Origin: Brassica napus
Lineage: Eukaryota; Streptophyta; Magnoliopsida; Brassicales; Brassicaceae
Assembly: GCF_020379485.1 (NCBI RefSeq)
Contig: NC_063450.1
Coordinates: 52,165,374-52,229,373, forward strand
Length of the DNA: 64,000 nucleotides
Reading direction: 5' to 3'
The first letter of the stretch is position 1. Each line of letters begins with the position of its first letter. Shown here one piece after another: positions 49,720 to 61,482 of the stretch. The translations under genes were made by a program, and so were the position numbers. Below the pieces are notes generated by a model, which saw only the letters and a list, made by a program, of their open reading frames with translations, did not search any database and was not told the origin of the DNA.

Positions 49720-52700
49720 AAAATGTGATCAGAACTGATAGGAAATTAGCTGAAAATCACGTTTTACCCCTAATTTGATAGATTAGGTTCAGCCATAAAC
49801 AACATTATGTCTTAGTCATAGGATTGGTTGTTTTGGGTTTTAAAAAGCAGTTCGAACTAGAAACTAAAGTTTTATTTTGGGTTCATTCTTCTTCTTTCAC
49901 ACACTATATACGTAACATTAATGGATCCCGGCCGGTGGTAAAAATAAAGGAAAAAAGTTATCGCACCGTATGACACTATCTGTATATGATAGTGTTCCTA
50001 TATATTTGATCGCATGACCTAACTTTAATTTTAACCGGCTCACACTATTGTTCGATGAGTTCGTTAAAAATAGTTTTCGGTTGTTTGATGTCTTATCACA
50101 AATTCACAATCAATGATCTACACAAAAATGTAGCTAGTTATTCGAACCAAACACACACCATTACTGATTTTATGCAGAGCTTCCATGTGAATCTTTCTTG
50201 TCCGCTAGTTACCGATGGTATTGCAACTGCAATCAATTTCTCCAATGTACATATGGTTCACGAAAATTATATATATACATATATAGTAACCTAAAATACA
50301 AAACTCCTTCATGCATATGATTATTCTTTCCAAAATTCTGGAAGTAACTTATAAGTAAGAAATAAACGGAAGTTACGAACCCCAATAATATTGAATTTTT
50401 ACGTATTACTGAATAGATTTTCCGAATAATTTGATATTTAATATACGAATCAAAGATATAGCATATTATTGGACTTCTACGGGTTTGTCGCTGTCTAATG
50501 CCAGTCGAAACGTCTTTGTCCTTCGTAAGAGAAAATTATGGAATCATAGCACAGACAAGATGAGAACAGGTTGGTGTTGATAATGGTACTGAATGAAATA
50601 AATTTAAATAAAAAAAAAAAAAATGAAATAAATTTAACATTTTTTGTATTAAATTATTGCATTGTAATTCATATTGCAATTTGCAAGTAATACCTACATG
50701 CGGAGTACATTATATTGGTGTTTGGCTTTCACGTCCAATTATGTCACACGTGTTAACTTTTTGCTGGCTCTCCACAAACAAAGGATTTCATTTCTAATGA
50801 CAATGGTGATGAACTGACAACGATGATAAGAACAGAAAAGATTTATTGCAATAATACTAACTATTACATTAGATTCGAAACTTATATAATACAAGAGTAT
50901 CAACAACGACAACGTTTGTGATATGTTTATATTTGCTTGGTTAGCTTGGGCAAACGAATTAGGACAATAACTTTTTCCCCTTCATAATAATACCATTTAC
51001 TTTTCAGAGAAGCAAACGTATTGTAAATGTCCAGAGTCGTTGACAGATCCAACCGAACTCTAATTAAAAACGATGTAATTGTCCACAATCACCGTTATGT
51101 AATTGTCCACAATCACCGTTACACGTGTGTCTCACGTGCACCAGCCGATAATTTCAGTGATGAATGTTTGTCTGAGAGAGACGGGTTTTCTTCACATTAC
51201 ACATTAAATGGTCAATTATTTAGTGATGAGAAACGTCGTGTCAATTTGCAAAATACGGGATGTCTGGCCCCGGCCTGGGAACCTCGGATTAAAAAAAAAA
51301 AGTTGCAAAATACGAGATTACGAGATTTATATAGTATTTTCGCCTTCATATAAGAAACAAAAAAGCCACTTCAATATTTAGTCAAAAAATAATTGTCTAG
51401 CCCTTTTGGGGGTCGGCATGGTTTGTGTAATTTTCACTCAAATGTGGCCTAATGATAATTATTTGTGAATAATGTATTCGTCGAATATTATTAGTTGATA
51501 CAAGTTAATGGCGACGAAGGTTGGTCACCACGGGAGACAATAAAACAAGACATCGCCTACCAAAGTGTGAGAGAATATCCTATATAGGTCCCATAAATAT
51601 ACGTCATCTTGTAATAGAACCTGAACCAGCAAACGCCTTCCCATCTTTTGTTTCTTTCTGATTGTTTTTGCTTCTCTCTTTCCTTCCTGTTAAACTAGCA
51701 CGAGAACATGCACCCATTTCAACAAATTAGAGGATCGTTTAGGTTCAATCATGTCAAGAGACAATAAGGAATTAACATCGAAGGTGTTAGTTGTCTAAAA
51801 CAATCAAGCAACGTTATGATTAGTTTATATAAATGATGATTTAAGAGATTCTGATTTTCATGGCTATATTGGCTTATTCAAAAATGTTTAACAAGCAATA
51901 AAATGGAAAGTTAAACTAATTAGTTCCTCATATTTTGAAAGGAATTTGTTGTTTCCGATTATTCTCTTAATTAATTATAATTTGATTTATACGGCTCCAT
52001 AGCCTCCTTTTGTTTATTTGCATGTCCATCTACATCATACAACAATATTAAAACTTGTCTCCATAACATCATAGATACCCTTAGACATTCATTTTAAAAT
52101 GACATAAGGTAAATTATTATACAAACAAGCCATATTGGCGATTATTGAATGCGCGAGCTATTGTCGATTCAAAGACATCAACTTCTTATAAGGAATATAA
52201 AATTATATCTGAGACATTCTTTATTACTTCCTCTTTTCGCGTGTTTGTGCTAGTGTATGTATGTGTCTCAGATGAATTATTAACGGGAGGCAACAGAGAA
52301 GGCAATGAAGGAGTCTCGTGAATGCGAATATGCACAAGCAAGCTGCTTATTAATTGGTTAGATATTTAATTAAGGCCTACAAGAGAGAAAGCGGTTCGAG
52401 TGCGGTCGACTTTTCCTAACAGCTTTAATCGCACATTGTTTTCTGGCTATTGCGAAGTGGGAGTTATTAGAGTGTAGTTTAATGACTCTGGTCAGTGCAA
52501 CCGCTTGACTAAATATATTGCATTTGGCCCACTTTTCAAACAACATCATTACAAACAGTTTTTCTCATTTGTTTTTTCATGAGAAGAAAGTTGAAGAAAA
52601 CTATGTATGTATAGCAATATTTGGGTGGTTGACCTAGGATTTTAATGCATTTCTGATGATATTAACTATGAGGTAACAAAATTTCATTAGAGGTTAAATT

Positions 52701-53175
52701 TCTGAGCCAGAAATTTCAGGAGCTTCGATCCATTATCCAATATTTCATGATACATGTTATATATGCTTACAAATTGCGGCATAGATTTCTGTTAGTTTTG
52801 CTTTTCGTGTTCATGTGTTTTAAACGCCGATACCTTGCTTTAAAAAAATAACGACCTCAAAACAAGTAGAAAAGGTTAATTTCGTAAAAAAGGTAATTAA
52901 CCAATGGTAACTTGGCGCTAAAAAAGTTTGAGATAACGCATAAATCCGTCGGTTTCTAGTTCAAATTTTAGTAGAAACTAAGTTATTATCGTCTAACCAG
53001 ATGATATGAGACTGTTTCAAATCTTATTTGAAAACATGGGAGTTTTTATGAAGATTAGTTGGGTTTCAAGACATTTCAGGACACTTCTAATCATAAAACC
53101 CTAGAACCAAATGCATAATGGACCACAACAAATAAAAGAAAAAACTGTAGGAATCTACCAAAAACTATCAACTCC
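49720..53175. other. AT-rich intergenic region
   Basis: About 3.5 kb with no gene I can support. It contains a micro-insertion (50607-50621) and scattered short poly(A)/poly(T) tracts. Confidence 0.45.
50592..50636 (+). mobile_element. Micro-insertion, poly(A), 15-bp target duplication
   Basis: AAT plus 12 A (50607-50621) lies between exact copies of AATGAAATAAATTTA. Confidence 0.5.
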
Positions 53176-53178
53176 TTA

Positions 53179-53413
53179 GATCATGATTAATCCGGATTTC
53201 TTAGAGTGGTGTTTTTAACGGAAGTTAAGAAACTGTTTCTTAACTTTTAACTAAAAAATCTAAGAATTGGTTCTTAAAGTCCTTATTTAAGAACCGGTTC
53301 TTAAAGTCCTTATTTAAAAACCAGTTTTTAGCTTTTTTTAATTAAAAGTTAAAAAACAGTTTCTTAACTTCCGCTAAGAACCTCATTCTAAGAACCTCAG
53401 GTTAACCATGCTC
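53179..53413. mobile_element. Harbinger-like MITE 1, 235 bp
   Basis: Inverted termini GATCATGATTAATCC and GGTTAACCATGCTC with TTA on both sides (53176-53178 and 53414-53416). The interior is self-complementary: AACGGAAGTTAAGAAACTG near one end pairs with CAGTTTCTTAACTTCCGC near the other. Confidence 0.75.
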
Positions 53414-53416
53414 TTA

Positions 53417-53667
53417 GAGCATGATTATCGCGGTTTCCAAAACCGGTTTCTGCATGAAATTAATGTGTGGGTCCCATTTTTTCTTTAAAAAACGGTAACC
53501 AAAGTCGCGAATTAAAGATCGGTCTTGGGCCAGTTTTTGCACTGTTTGCGGGCCCCACCGACACGTGACGGCCTGCAATTGGTTCAATTTTTTTTTAATT
53601 TTTTTTTTAGGACCAAAAAAAAAGAAATTTAAGGATCCCAGAAAGAATTTCACAGATAATGATGGTC
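53417..53667. mobile_element. Harbinger-like MITE 2, 251 bp, sharing the TTA of MITE 1
   Basis: Inverted termini GAGCATGATTATC and GATAATGATGGTC (11 of 13) with TTA at 53414-53416 and 53668-53670. It abuts MITE 1 with only the shared TTA between them. No coding. Confidence 0.7.
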
Positions 53668-53758
53668 TTAGTCTGCCATTATGCTAGTAAATTATACATA
53701 TTTGCAGATACAGAACTTAAATCAAATTAATAAAAATTACGATATTTCCGTAAATTAT

Positions 53759-53809
53759 CATATGCAAGTATGCATTTTTTTTTTTTTGCGAACATATGCA
53801 AGTATGCAT
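53759..53809 (-). mobile_element. Micro-insertion TTCGC-poly(A), 17-bp target duplication
   Basis: Seventeen bases (53776-53792), TTCGC plus 12 A on the minus strand, lie between exact copies of CATATGCAAGTATGCAT. This is the clearest case. Confidence 0.75.
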
Positions 53810-53943
53810 TGTATACATGCAAATGGTAAGTACTATAAGTAGGCCGTCAACGATAATAAACTTTCCAAGAAATGTCTACCATACAAAACACTACAAGGGA
53901 GTATAGAATAGTCAAAAATCCTGATCACAGCCGGTGCTATAAG

Positions 53944-54074
53944 GACACGTGTCACCGTGCCTCTCCATGTACACCGAAGCCGCCGCCGCCACAGTGGAAG
54001 GAGATGAAACTGCGTAATAACCACTAAAAATAAGGGTTGTTACGTAATTTCATACCCGTTAAGATCTATATAAA
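53944..54074 (+). promoter_or_regulatory. CIPK6 core promoter: G-box and TATA box
   Basis: A palindromic GACACGTGTC lies at 53944-53953 and TATATAAA at 54067-54074, about 290 bp before the start codon. A CT-rich leader with a (TC)n run at about 54,164-54,188 follows. G-box control by bZIP/bHLH factors is inferred. Confidence 0.5.
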
Positions 54075-54233
54075 CACTACTCTCCTTCTATTCTTTTTCC
54101 GCTGAAGAAGAAGAAAAAGGTTTTTATCTCTAATCAGAGTTTCGTGTTTCAATCAGATTTTGTTTCTCTCTCTCTCTCTCTCTCTCTTCTGCTGATTTTT
54201 AGGAAAAAGGAGTGAACAAACTCTTTGAAGGGA

Positions 54234-54345
54234 ATGCAGAAAGATGGTCGGAGTATCGCCGGTGAAGACTAAGCTCTGTGATCGGTTTAACCGATCTGTC
54301 GGCGGCAGGAACTGCCACCGGAAACACGTAGGATGGGTGATCTAA
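54234..54345 (+). promoter_or_regulatory. Two overlapping upstream ORFs in the CIPK6 leader
   Basis: uORF1 (54234-54272) has 12 codons plus stop. uORF2 (54244-54345) has 33 codons plus stop and starts MVGVSPVKT, close to the CIPK6 start MVGAKPVKM, as if the start region were duplicated. uORF2 ends 15 bp before the CIPK6 ATG. Both lie between the TATA box and the main start, so they would be in the mRNA unless an intron removes them. Confidence 0.55.
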
Positions 54346-54360
54346 CCGTTCTAAAAAACC

Positions 54361-55656
54361 ATGGTCGGAGCTAAACCAGTGAAGATGGTAGAGAATGGAT
54401 CTGACGGTACAAGCCTGCTTAACGGGCGTTACGAGATAGGTCGACTTCTAGGTCACGGAACATTCGCGAAAGTGTACCACGCACGCAACGTAACAACCGG
54501 CAAAAGCGTCGCTCTAAAAGTCGTGGCCAAAGAGAAAGTAGCAAAGGCAGGCATGGAGGAGCAGATCAAACGAGAGATCTCCGTGATGAAAATGGTGAAG
54601 CACCCCAACATCGTCGAGCTCCACGAGGTCATGGCTAGCAAAACCAAGATCTACTTCGCCATGGAGCTCGTGCGAGGCGGCGAGCTGTTCGCCAAAGTCG
54701 CCAAAGGAAGGCTGCGCGAGGACGCGGCGCGCGTGTACTTCAAACAGCTGATCTCCGCGGTTGATTTCTGCCACAGCCGCGGAGTTTACCACCGTGATCT
54801 CAAGCCGGAGAATCTCTTGCTTGACGAGCAAGGCAACCTGAAAATCACTGACTTTGGCCTCTCTGCTTTCGCCGAGCATTTGAGGCAAGACGGGCTTCTC
54901 CACACGACGTGTGGGACTCCGGCGTACGTCTCGCCGGAGGTTATACTGAAGAAGGGGTACGACGGTGCTAAGGCGGATCTCTGGTCGTGCGGTGTGATCC
55001 TGTTCGTGCTTCTCGCTGGGTACTTACCGTTTCAAGATGATAATCTTGTGAACATGTATAAGAAGATTTATAGAGGAGACTTCAAGTGTCCTGGTTGGCT
55101 CTCTTCCGATGCGAGGAGGCTCGTGGTAAAGCTTCTAGATCCGAATCCTAATACCCGGATCACTATCGGTAAGGTTATGGATTCACCTTGGTTCAAGAAA
55201 AGATCCAAGAATGAGCCAGAGGTTCAAGATCTTGATCTCTCCGTGCACAAGTTTAAGGAAGAGACTGAGACGCTAAACGCGTTTCACATCATCGCGTTGT
55301 CCGAAGGGTTTGATCTCTCGCCGTTGTTCGAGGAGAAGAAGAAAGAGGAGAAGAGGGAGATGAGATTTGCTACTTCTCGGCCGGCGAGTAGTGTGATATC
55401 GAGTCTTGAAGAAGCGGCGAGAGTTGGGGATAAGTTTGATGTGAGGAAGAGTGAGAGTAGAGTGAGGATGGAAGGGAAGCTGAGTGGTCGGAAAGGGAAG
55501 TTAGCGGTGGAGGCGGAGATATTCGCGGTGGCTCCGTCGTTTGTGGTTGTGGAGGTGAAGAAAGATCATGGGGACACTCTTGAGTATAATAACTTTTGTA
55601 GTACGGCTCTTAGACCAGCTCTCAAGGACATCTTCTGGACTTCTACACCTGCTTGA
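54361..55656 (+). CDS. CIPK6: CBL-interacting protein kinase 6
   Basis: SnRK3 Ser/Thr kinase activated by CBL calcium sensors; it regulates K+ channel trafficking and salt responses at membranes. Intronless, 431 residues. Kinase domain: [10 protein letters not shown]-loop (31-39), Lys53, HRDLKPEN with catalytic Asp146, DFG Asp164, and the activation loop [16 protein letters not shown]. The NAF motif that binds CBL lies at 306-308 in [15 protein letters not shown], followed by the PPI domain for PP2C phosphatases and a C-terminus ending DIFWTSTPA. All key residues are present and the sequence is close to At4g30960 throughout. ATG 54361 fits the family N-terminus (MVGAKPV). Introns are absent, as in other members of this CIPK clade. 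Confidence 0.95.
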   Translation: MVGAKPVKMVENGSDGTSLLNGRYEIGRLLGHGTFAKVYHARNVTTGKSVALKVVAKEKVAKAGMEEQIKREISVMKMVKHPNIVELHEVMASKTKIYFAMELVRGGELFAKVAKGRLREDAARVYFKQLISAVDFCHSRGVYHRDLKPENLLLDEQGNLKITDFGLSAFAEHLRQDGLLHTTCGTPAYVSPEVILKKGYDGAKADLWSCGVILFVLLAGYLPFQDDNLVNMYKKIYRGDFKCPGWLSSDARRLVVKLLDPNPNTRITIGKVMDSPWFKKRSKNEPEVQDLDLSVHKFKEETETLNAFHIIALSEGFDLSPLFEEKKKEEKREMRFATSRPASSVISSLEEAARVGDKFDVRKSESRVRMEGKLSGRKGKLAVEAEIFAVAPSFVVVEVKKDHGDTLEYNNFCSTALRPALKDIFWTSTPA

Positions 55657-56639
55657 TTGGTAGTTGTGAGTTATTGCTAAATCTTGTGTGTTTTAATTCT
55701 TGTCTGAAAAATATTGTTGGATTCAAGATTCAGTTCGTGATTCTTGTTCTTGATTCTAAGTGAATATTGTGCAGAGAGTGTGTGGTGTGTGTTCGTGTGA
55801 TTTAGAATGGTGTCTTAAAGATTCCATATCAAATAAATGTATTTATGACACCTTTAAGAATGTTTTTTTTTTTTTTTTTGAGCAACCCTTTAAGAATGTT
55901 CAAGAGTCAAATTATTATGAATTCTCAATGTCTTTTCTTTTCTTTTTTTCGTTTGCACGTCTCTTACGTTGGAGATGATTAGGACATCGTCTCCATATAC
56001 TTTTCTTTTTAACTTCACTCTCACTTTGGGGTAAGATTTATGTGTATACTGATGCTTGCCGACATATCTCATTTGAATTTGTGGGCGTTTTAACTTTATT
56101 GACTCTTCCCAATGTACAGACAAGGACTACTGTGTAACAATTGGTAAGATAAGTACCAAAAACATTAAATTCTGTCACACAACATTAGCGAAGCTTGTGA
56201 TATAATTTGGTCAAGTCGGTGAACTCGGCCTGAAAAGTTTGGCAAAAGAATTTGCTGGAAGATGGTACCAATAGTATTGTTATGAATAGGGATAAGATTA
56301 TGTATTTCTTTCTTTTACACGTCTCTTATATTTGGAATTCTAAGGACATCATCTTTAAGATCCAGTTTATTCATTGCTTCATATACTCCTAAGTTTGATG
56401 TTATTGATGCGTATCGACATAACTCCTTTTAATTCTACTTTAAAAATTGGATTATAGCTCAAAGGTGGTCTCGAGTCAATAATTAGTGATGGCTTGATTC
56501 GTTGAAGACAAAATATCGCGGAGTAGAAAAGAAGATGGATCCTGATAATATTAAAACTTAAAAGTAAAAAGGAAAATGAGGTGGGCAGCTAAACTAAAGA
56601 AGAAGTTGCAAGATTGGGACGGATGTTTAATGAACCATA
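55657..56639. other. CIPK6 3' flank
   Basis: 3' UTR, then AT-rich DNA with one micro-insertion. No other feature is recognised before the Helitron start. Confidence 0.5.
55851..55900 (-). mobile_element. Micro-insertion GTTGCTC-poly(A), 14-bp target duplication
   Basis: Twenty-two bases (55865-55886), GTTGCTC plus 15 A on the minus strand, lie between exact copies of CCTTTAAGAATGTT. Confidence 0.7.
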
Positions 56640-57414
56640 TCACAATACTAAAAGGGAGATAACTAGAGCACGGAGAGTGTCCACCTCAGATTAAAAATCA
56701 ACCAATCAGGGAAATCATTTCTGCCATGTCATTAGTTATTGTCGAAAATAAAGATAAAAGGAAGCTTCGATCAACCGCCTCTGCCTCTCCCACTTCGTCT
56801 TCTCGGTTACATCTTCATGAAATCTACGTTATAGCTACCAATATTATCAATAAATTGTGTTCTTCAAGCTCCTCTTTACGAATTCGTTTCTTATCCTTTG
56901 TTTTTCCTTCTTTATAAACCCTTCAACTAGATTTAATCCAGTCAAAAACGAAAACCTCCACTGAAGAAGTTGAAGCTATGGCGATGAAACCCAGTGGATA
57001 GTAATCCACCAGAAAGTCTCCCGTACAGTATGCTGTTAAATTGTTTTGGCCGTGTGGCAATTCAGATTTTTAGGAACGAACGAACACACGACTTTCATAT
57101 GTTCATGTCTTCCCTTCTTCAGGTTCATTCCTTTATTCATATAATGGTTTCATTGCCAAGCGTTAACCATTCGAAATATTTGTCATTCAGCTATTTGATC
57201 TGGTATATGGAGAATTTTCAAAATTTCTATTCGGTTTGCTCTGGGTGAGAACAAATCCTAAAAAGATGCAGCCACAACAGGAATAAAAAACACTATGAAA
57301 ACATTATTACAAAGCAAAACGGTAAGATTATTACAGAGCAAAAGAGTCCTTAATCTCTGTTCCAAGAATTTTGCTGTACCTGATTTTGAATGGTTTTGAT
57401 TGTCTTTATGTAAG

Positions 57415-57620
57415 GATAAGCATCTTCGCACATGGTGTTCAAGAGATCATACAGATGGACCTGAAGACAAATAAGATGATCTTACTTGATAAACACATGC
57501 GGGCAATGTTTTCAGATTTCAGTTTGTCTAAATTGGCAGTTGACAGAGCCTTTCATGTCTCCGGCATATTGTTCATGGCACAGTTGGATATTTGGAGCCC
57601 AAGTAAGCTAGACGCATATC
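57415..57620 (+). pseudogene. Receptor-like kinase fragment
   Basis: Reads AHGVQEIIQMDLKTNKMILL, DKHMRAMFSDFSLSKLAVDR and AFHVSGILFMAQLDI. It aligns with the catalytic-loop to activation-loop part of plant LRR receptor-like kinases (HRDLKTSNILLDKHMRAKVS, DFGLSKLAVDGASHVSS). HRD is changed to QMD and DFG to DFS, so it is dead. No other kinase subdomains are found around it. Confidence 0.7.
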
Positions 57621-58000
57621 TAACACCAAAAAATACTTCATATATCTTTATTTTGTGATTAAAATACTGTTATTATTCTGATGGTAAAATGTATATAACT
57701 CTGGAGTCCTTTTTCGTGGGTCAAACTGTGGAGTCCTTCTTGAGTTTATGTTAGGCGTAGGCGTAGAAGCCATATCGAATGAACACTTCCGAGTTGATTA
57801 TACAAGGTATATTACTAATCTGAGCTTTTTTATTTTTTAATGAACCGGCGTACAAAACAAAAAATGTTGCTAAGTGTCGGTCAGGAAATGGCACTTCTGA
57901 GCTGTAGAGTTTGGTTAAAACGTTTTTCAGCAATATGCACCAAACTGTGATAGAGAATCGTGGATTAAGGTTCTCGACTTTGTTAGCAGGATTTTCCATG

Positions 58001-58044
58001 GAAGTGTAGTTTTTTTTTTTGCTAACATCGATAGAAGTGTAGTT
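58001..58044 (-). mobile_element. Micro-insertion, poly(A)-tailed, 11-bp target duplication
   Basis: Twenty-two bases (58012-58033), TATCGATGTTAGC plus 9 A on the minus strand, lie between copies of GAAGTGTAGTT. It splits the OBERON relic. Confidence 0.6.
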
Positions 58045-59142
58045 CTGAGAGGTACAAAGCTGTTATGTAATTGTGAGGAGTTTCTTGATAAGATTTGCGG
58101 TGGGTTTGCAGAAACAACAGCTGGCAAATTAATAGTAATGTTTTCCAAGGTAAAATAATGATTGAAAGTGTATGGTTCTTTTGTTTATTTATGAGTGAAT
58201 AATACTATTGTCTGTTTAGTTTAACCCTTTCTGTTACCATGTTTCCAAAGTGATTGACTTAGACGCTGCGAAGAGTTTTGAAAATGGAGAAGGTGTGTGT
58301 CTGATAGCACCTCAGGATGCCTGCAAGCTGCAACCATTCAGTCAAGTATATTCGCACGGACATGTAGATTGATGGCGCGGATGGGTAAACACTCGAATCT
58401 AGGAAATGGTTGGCTCTGGATGAATCCATTGAGAAGTTGCGACACAACGTCGAAGTGTTTCTCGACTGCCAGTGTCACTATCTCGGGGGAGAAGAAGGCA
58501 CAGTCTACGTGGTTATCAGGTTTGAGAGAATCGGATGTGAATATTACTCTGTTTAGTGTAACCTTTTTCATGACCATGTTTCTGAAGAGATCGAGTTAGA
58601 CGCTGCGAATAGTTGCATGTGAGGGTGAGTAAAATGGAAAGTGTCTGAGGATAAGATACTGATGTTCAGGAACTTACACTTGGCTCTCGAAACTTCACAA
58701 TAGAGAGCTTGAAGACAAAGCCAAAGAAGTACCAGAGCTGAAAATAGAGAGGCATAAGAAAACACTTAATATAGACGAGCTCGAGGGTATCGCGAGGCTG
58801 AATCTAGCAGAGGCAGCCATGTTATAGCTTAAAGCTAACAAAGCATAACGTGAGTCTGAGAGGTTGTAAAGATTGTACTACGAAAATGGAAAAGTTTGAG
58901 GAGGAATGCGCAAGTAACATCTGAACAGAGGTTGGCCAAGGCTGAGGCAGAGAGGCAATATAAGTTTGAGAAGATTAAGCTGACAGAAAATTCAAGCTCT
59001 CATCACAAAGTAGTGGTGGTGGAGGAGACCCGTCACATGTGTGATGTAATCAAAGATCCGTGATCTACTTCATGGTAACAATCTCACGCCTAAGGTAGAT
59101 CCTCAATCAAAAGAGCACCATCCTTTCATATCCAAACATTGA
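58010..59142 (+). pseudogene. OBERON (PHD-finger) family fragments, decayed
   Basis: Pieces in order: CEEFLDKICGGFAETTAGKL (58,068 on), DAAKSFENGEGVCLIAPQDA (58,262 on), LEDKAKEVPELKIERHKKTL with the coiled coil LNLAEAAML and LKANKA (58,710-58,850), and the C-terminus KIRDLLHGNNLTPKVDPQSK (59,053 on). These match the post-PHD and coiled-coil regions of OBE proteins, which act in meristem and root development. Several stops and frameshifts are present. A stretch around the second piece (58,215-58,290) is repeated at 58,553-58,625, a local duplication. The PHD finger itself is absent. Confidence 0.75.
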
Positions 59143-61053
59143 CGCTTCTTCCCTACTAAGTTTGTTAATTTTGTGAAAACAAGATCTCTTAATAAACAAG
59201 AGTGTAGGTATGTGGAATCTTTCTCAGGCCAAGAAGCTTTGCTTAATTTGGAGAGTCATGGTTTATTTTATATGATATATCAAGTTTTGGGTGGTGGTTT
59301 TCACTTTAAGTTCTTTATAGTGACCAAACTTTTTATCCTTTTCATCATTCAATATACGACATTGTAATTTTTATATATCCAATTATTATATAATGATTTG
59401 ATCAGTATCAAACCATTTGAAATATATTTTTTTTGTTGAGTGAGTCTAATTTACATAATGTTGCGAGATGGATCTTACAAATTCAATCTATCTCAAATGA
59501 TATATTCATCTTCTATTTTTCTATTGAGAAGTTGTTTTCTAAGTGATCATTTACATGGTTTGGAAAGAGTGTGATGCACTTGTGCACATATATATCTCTC
59601 TCTATGCTTTCCGTTATATAGATTCGAGTAAAGAAAACTAAATGGAATCATTAATTTAACTTACGACAAAGAGTTGACAAAAAAAAAATTACTCCAAAGA
59701 AGTGGATGAAACAAATAACATTTGAAAATGGTGATAAAGTAAACAGTAACATGTTATCTAAAAATATTTTACTCAACTACTATTATATATTTATTCTCAA
59801 TTTTTATGTGATATGGATAATTAAAAATTATTAACTTAAAAACGGTTCAATTTATGGGTTTAAAAAGATTAAATATTTTATATTTGATGAATATATAAGT
59901 GTTTTTGATAAAAATACTTCAAACGCTATTACAATATTGTTTATCATATATTAAAATAGTGTGCAAATGTATAATTAACAACAAGTGTGAAAAGAATAAC
60001 GAGAAAATTATAAAAATGTAACATGAGACACAAAAAAAAAAAACAGAGTTAATCAATTTAAGAAATCACAACTGTTATCATATTACTTATTGTTTTAAAC
60101 TACAGCTTTGGTTTAAAGAATGCAAAAATAATAATTAAATATATAAAAGAAGAAAAATCCTAATAACTTATATCACAATTATAAAAGAACGCAAGTCACA
60201 AAAACAAATGCAAAACTGCAAACCTAGAGAAGCACATAAATTAAAAATTACAATAACTAAAAACCTGAATATAATTAAACATATAGTAAAGACCGACTTA
60301 AGAAATATAAATGGCAAAATATACACCATACAAAGAATCAATCTCTAAAACTGAAAGGCAAAAATAAAGGTTGATGTATACTTATGTACACTTATTATAT
60401 ATACAATAGAAAAATAAACAACAAAAATGTAGGTTATAATGATGAAAAATAGATACTCTTACAAAGTTAAAAACATCAAAAATGGAAAACTAAAAATCAT
60501 ATTCGTAACAGCATTAATTCAAAAATACATAAAAAATTTAAAAAATATATATATATATATATATATTAATTAACCATATGCTCCCTATTTTAAAATTAAT
60601 AATAAAAGCAGTGCCGGAAATCGGTATTCACCATAGCACCATTTAAAAGAATTTACTTCAATAATTTCATAAACACTACTCAAAATATTAAATGAGAATT
60701 GAAAAAATACAAAAATATAAAATTATGTATATGTCAAAGGAGAATAACACTGAAACGAAAAAAAGTAGTATCAAATTAATTCATCTGTGTTAGTCATGAC
60801 ATCCATTATATGGTAAGGAATAGAAATTCTATTTGATAATATTAAAATATATGTGGTATAGAGTATAATTTTTTAGAAAGACATAGTTCAAATCTACTAG
60901 AAAAACAAAGCAAAACTAATGAAAATATATAGCTCATTAAGAGTTATAAAAAATGCAAACTTAAACAAAATAAATTATATAGGTAGTAATAAAATACAAT
61001 AGATTAACAAATTCAAAATGTCCAATTCGCGCGTAGCGCGGTGAAAAACCTAG

Positions 61054-61482
61054 TTATATTAGTGATCTGATTTACATTTTACTAGCGAAGTTTCATCATC
61101 ATATTTTTGACATGTGATCAATCAAGGAAATACAAATTAACACACGAATTACTACTTAATAAACAATAAATAATGACATCAAATCTTTTTAAAAGTATAA
61201 AAGTGTAGTACCTATTAATCAGGATAATTTTCTCAAATAGTCATTTTTAAGTTTTTGTCACAAAAATAGTGTTCAATAAAGAAAAGGATCAAAATAATTC
61301 GTTTTATTTTGAAAATTTTAATATTTATTTTTAATTTTTTAAAATTTGAAATCCTATACTCAAAACACCACCCAACTCTAAATCATCGACTAAAGTCGAG
61401 TCGTATTGGCATTTATAAGTTACTTTTAAGTAGATGATTTAAGTGGATTGATAACTAATTTACAACTGATTGAACTTGTAAA
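61054..61482. other. AT-rich DNA after the Helitron
   Basis: No supported feature. Confidence 0.4.

Larger units (their letters stand above)
56640..61053 (+). mobile_element. Probable nonautonomous Helitron, 4.4 kb, with captured gene fragments
   Basis: 5' end: A|TCACAATACTAAAAGGGAG at 56640, followed by GTGTCCACCTCAG and AATCAACCAATCAGG and a CATGTCAT block, as in Arabidopsis/Brassica Helitrons. 3' end: the hairpin CGCGC-GTA-GCGCG (61028-61040), then GTGAAAAACCTAG, and T at 61054; CTAG after a GC hairpin between A and T is the Helitron terminus. No Rep/helicase is encoded. Inside are a receptor-kinase fragment and an OBERON-type fragment, both in the same orientation as the element. The 3' third is AT-rich with a (TA)n run near 60,549. 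Both ends are read by eye, so the pairing of these two ends is inferred. Confidence 0.6.

Noticed and set aside
51240..51310. Possible SINE-like segment with GGCCCCGGCC and poly(A)
   Set aside because: No convincing A and B boxes and no target duplication.
54514..54903. 129-codon frame antisense to CIPK6
   Set aside because: Opposite strand of a conserved kinase domain; a codon-bias shadow.
56994..57248. 84-codon frame near the Helitron 5' part
   Set aside because: No protein resemblance; the nearby ATGGCGATGAAACCC start hits a stop after six codons, so it is at most a captured leader.
57701..57736. Possible micro-insertion between TGGAGTCCTT copies
   Set aside because: The T run is only about five bases and the flanks differ; it may be a simple duplication.
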